The notes beneath the pieces were generated by a model that was not told the DNA's origin, ran no database searches, and saw only the letters and a program-made list of their open reading frames with translations. From the IMG/VR virus record IMGVR_UViG_3300029981_000048, positions 1-29,335 of that record: DNA of 29,335 nucleotides, one strand, 5' to 3'. This document shows positions 28,475 to 29,335 of the stretch, in pieces. The position numbers were made by a program, and so were the translations under genes. Every line of letters starts with the position of its first letter. Position 1 is the first letter of the stretch. The stretch comes from a virus.

Positions 28475-28576
28475 TTATTTGTAGTACCCCACGTCATGCA
28501 GCATCGCGTTCGCCTTCTGGATGTACCAATCGTAGTCAATGTCCGTCGGGGCAGGGTCATGCGGGGCCGCGCTCAC
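28475..28576 (-). CDS. 33-aa protein coupled to DNA polymerase (GTG start)
   Basis: The GTG at 28576 overlaps the polymerase stop (GTGA). The product is (M)SAAPHDPAPTDIDYDW, then YIQKANAMLHDVGYYK, ending at TAA 28475-28477. The DIDYDWYI-x3-A-x-x-ML-x-x-VGY pattern looks like a conserved phage motif. No other start in frame is better. The reading frame differs from the polymerase, so it is a separate, translationally coupled peptide unless a -1 slip fuses it to the polymerase C-terminus. The function is unknown. Confidence 0.55.
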   Translation of the reverse strand: MSAAPHDPAPTDIDYDWYIQKANAMLHDVGYYK

Positions 28577-29335
28577 TCTTTCCGATACCGTCGGCCCCGC
28601 CAGCCGCCAGCCGCCCGAATAGGCCAAGGCTTACCCTTATAGACGGCCCATGCCGGCATTGTGCCCATGATCCGCTCGACCTCTTCAATACTTCCGAAGC
28701 CCTGCGGCGCTTCCACAATATCCTCATCATAGACGTGCAGCACGACCGGGTAGCCGGCCTTCTCCAAGTTGATCATGGCGTACCGCTGAATATCTCGGGC
28801 GACGGCCTGCACGACGTTCTCGCAGAGCTTGCCTGAGTAAGTGTCCATCCGTACCCAGCCGAGCGGCCCTTGTTGTGGGTTCGTGTTGTACCCCTCGAAG
28901 CTCAGGGAATACTGACCGCCGAAGCCGCGAGTATTGGGTGAAAGTAGCGGATTGTTGTAGGTCAGCGCCCGACCAGAAGGAAGCCAGCAGTACAGCGCCT
29001 CGCCGTGCTTGACGTAGGAAACCCCCGTATGCGTGCCGTCCTTGCGGCTCACATGAAACCATTGCTCAGGAGCGAGCAGGGCGTTAATCGCGGCCCCTTC
29101 AAGGCCAAATAGTTCGGGGGTTTTGTTCCATCCTTCCCGCCGTTCCTGACCGCCCCAGAATTCCACAATGGCCGGGGAAGCGTCGCGCCATGCAAGGATT
29201 GCCGTTTTGATTTCGTCGTCACTCATGAAGGCGTCCGCGCCGAAGCGTTTCCATGCGTTGATCCAGCCGCCAAAGCCTGACGCCAGTTCTGCAACTTTGC
29301 CCATTGTCTGCCGCAAGGGGTGATGCGGCTTGGTC
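28573..29335 (-). CDS. Family A DNA polymerase, C-terminal part (5' end outside window)
   Basis: The frame is open to the window edge, so the N-terminus lies beyond 29335. The visible part includes the O-helix/motif B (RQTMGKVAELASGFGGWINA) and motif C (LHVYDEDIVEAP, with catalytic D and E; the usual HDE histidine is Tyr, as in many phage enzymes). It ends PWPIRAAGGWRGRRYRKE, the normal terminus of phage Pol A-like enzymes. It replicates phage DNA. About 250 residues of the palm/finger region are seen. Exonuclease motifs would lie upstream. Confidence 0.9.
   Translation of the reverse strand, partial: TKPHHPLRQTMGKVAELASGFGGWINAWKRFGADAFMSDDEIKTAILAWRDASPAIVEFWGGQERREGWNKTPELFGLEGAAINALLAPEQWFHVSRKDGTHTGVSYVKHGEALYCWLPSGRALTYNNPLLSPNTRGFGGQYSLSFEGYNTNPQQGPLGWVRMDTYSGKLCENVVQAVARDIQRYAMINLEKAGYPVVLHVYDEDIVEAPQGFGSIEEVERIMGTMPAWAVYKGKPWPIRAAGGWRGRRYRKE

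Noticed and set aside
1-29335. CRISPR arrays, tRNA genes, insertion sequences, integrase or attachment sites
   Set aside because: I saw no regularly spaced repeats, no cloverleaf with a CCA-type end, no transposase or integrase motifs, and no duplicated attachment-like core in the window.

Overview
The window is the structural, lysis and part of the replication region of a tailed phage with a contractile tail (myovirus morphology, because it has a DUF3383-type sheath and a complete baseplate set). Almost every base is coding. Genes are packed with ATGA, TGATG or TAATG overlaps, and the composition is moderately GC-rich. The gene set (DUF1073 portal, Mu gpF-like protein, DUF2213 protease/scaffold, DUF2184 capsid, DUF4054 adaptor, DUF3383 sheath, Pam3-like plug/hub/spike/gp25/J/DUF2612 baseplate, R21-like lysozyme, Rz/Rz1) is typical of phages of Gram-negative bacteria. 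A proteobacterial host, possibly a betaproteobacterium, is an inference. No integrase, repressor or tRNA gene is visible here.

Layout. Positions 1-1254: 3' part of the large terminase. 1251-1656: small minus-strand genes with their own sigma70-type promoter. 1689-4014: portal and Mu-F-like head morphogenesis protein. 4021-4259: a second minus-strand small gene behind a near-identical promoter/leader copy. 4313-9902: a small ORF, a large SGNH-hydrolase-like protein with a LamG-like N-terminal part, protease/scaffold, structural cement and major capsid protein, ending in an intrinsic terminator. 9961-10138: a leader with candidate promoters, hairpins and a 5-codon ORF. 10139-12802: head-tail connector genes, among them a 70-residue protein that looks like a single multi-ubiquitin-type beta-grasp domain. 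12806-15339: sheath and tube with an HNH endonuclease gene between them. 15442-17999: tail assembly chaperones with a -1 frameshift site, a 41-aa ORF and the tape measure with a lysozyme domain. 18001-25171: baseplate and tailspike. 25179-26567: lysis cassette. 26568-29335 (minus strand): a row of small early or middle genes, a possible Nmad5-like gene, and the C-terminal part of a family A DNA polymerase.

How it works together. The plus-strand genes form one late programme for packaging, head, neck, tail, baseplate, fibre and lysis. The minus-strand replication and small-gene operon converges on it just after Rz. Two tiny minus-strand units interrupt the head genes. They share a 42-bp block (40/42 identical) carrying a TTGAC(A/T)-N17-CATAAT promoter, and a related promoter drives the early cluster at 28409. 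This suggests early-expressed morons inserted into the late operon.

The most unusual items are the ubiquitin-like neck-region protein, the duplicated promoter cassettes, the esterase-like protein in the capsid module, the attenuator-like leader after the capsid gene, and several tiny ORFs of 33-56 aa that simple length cut-offs would miss.
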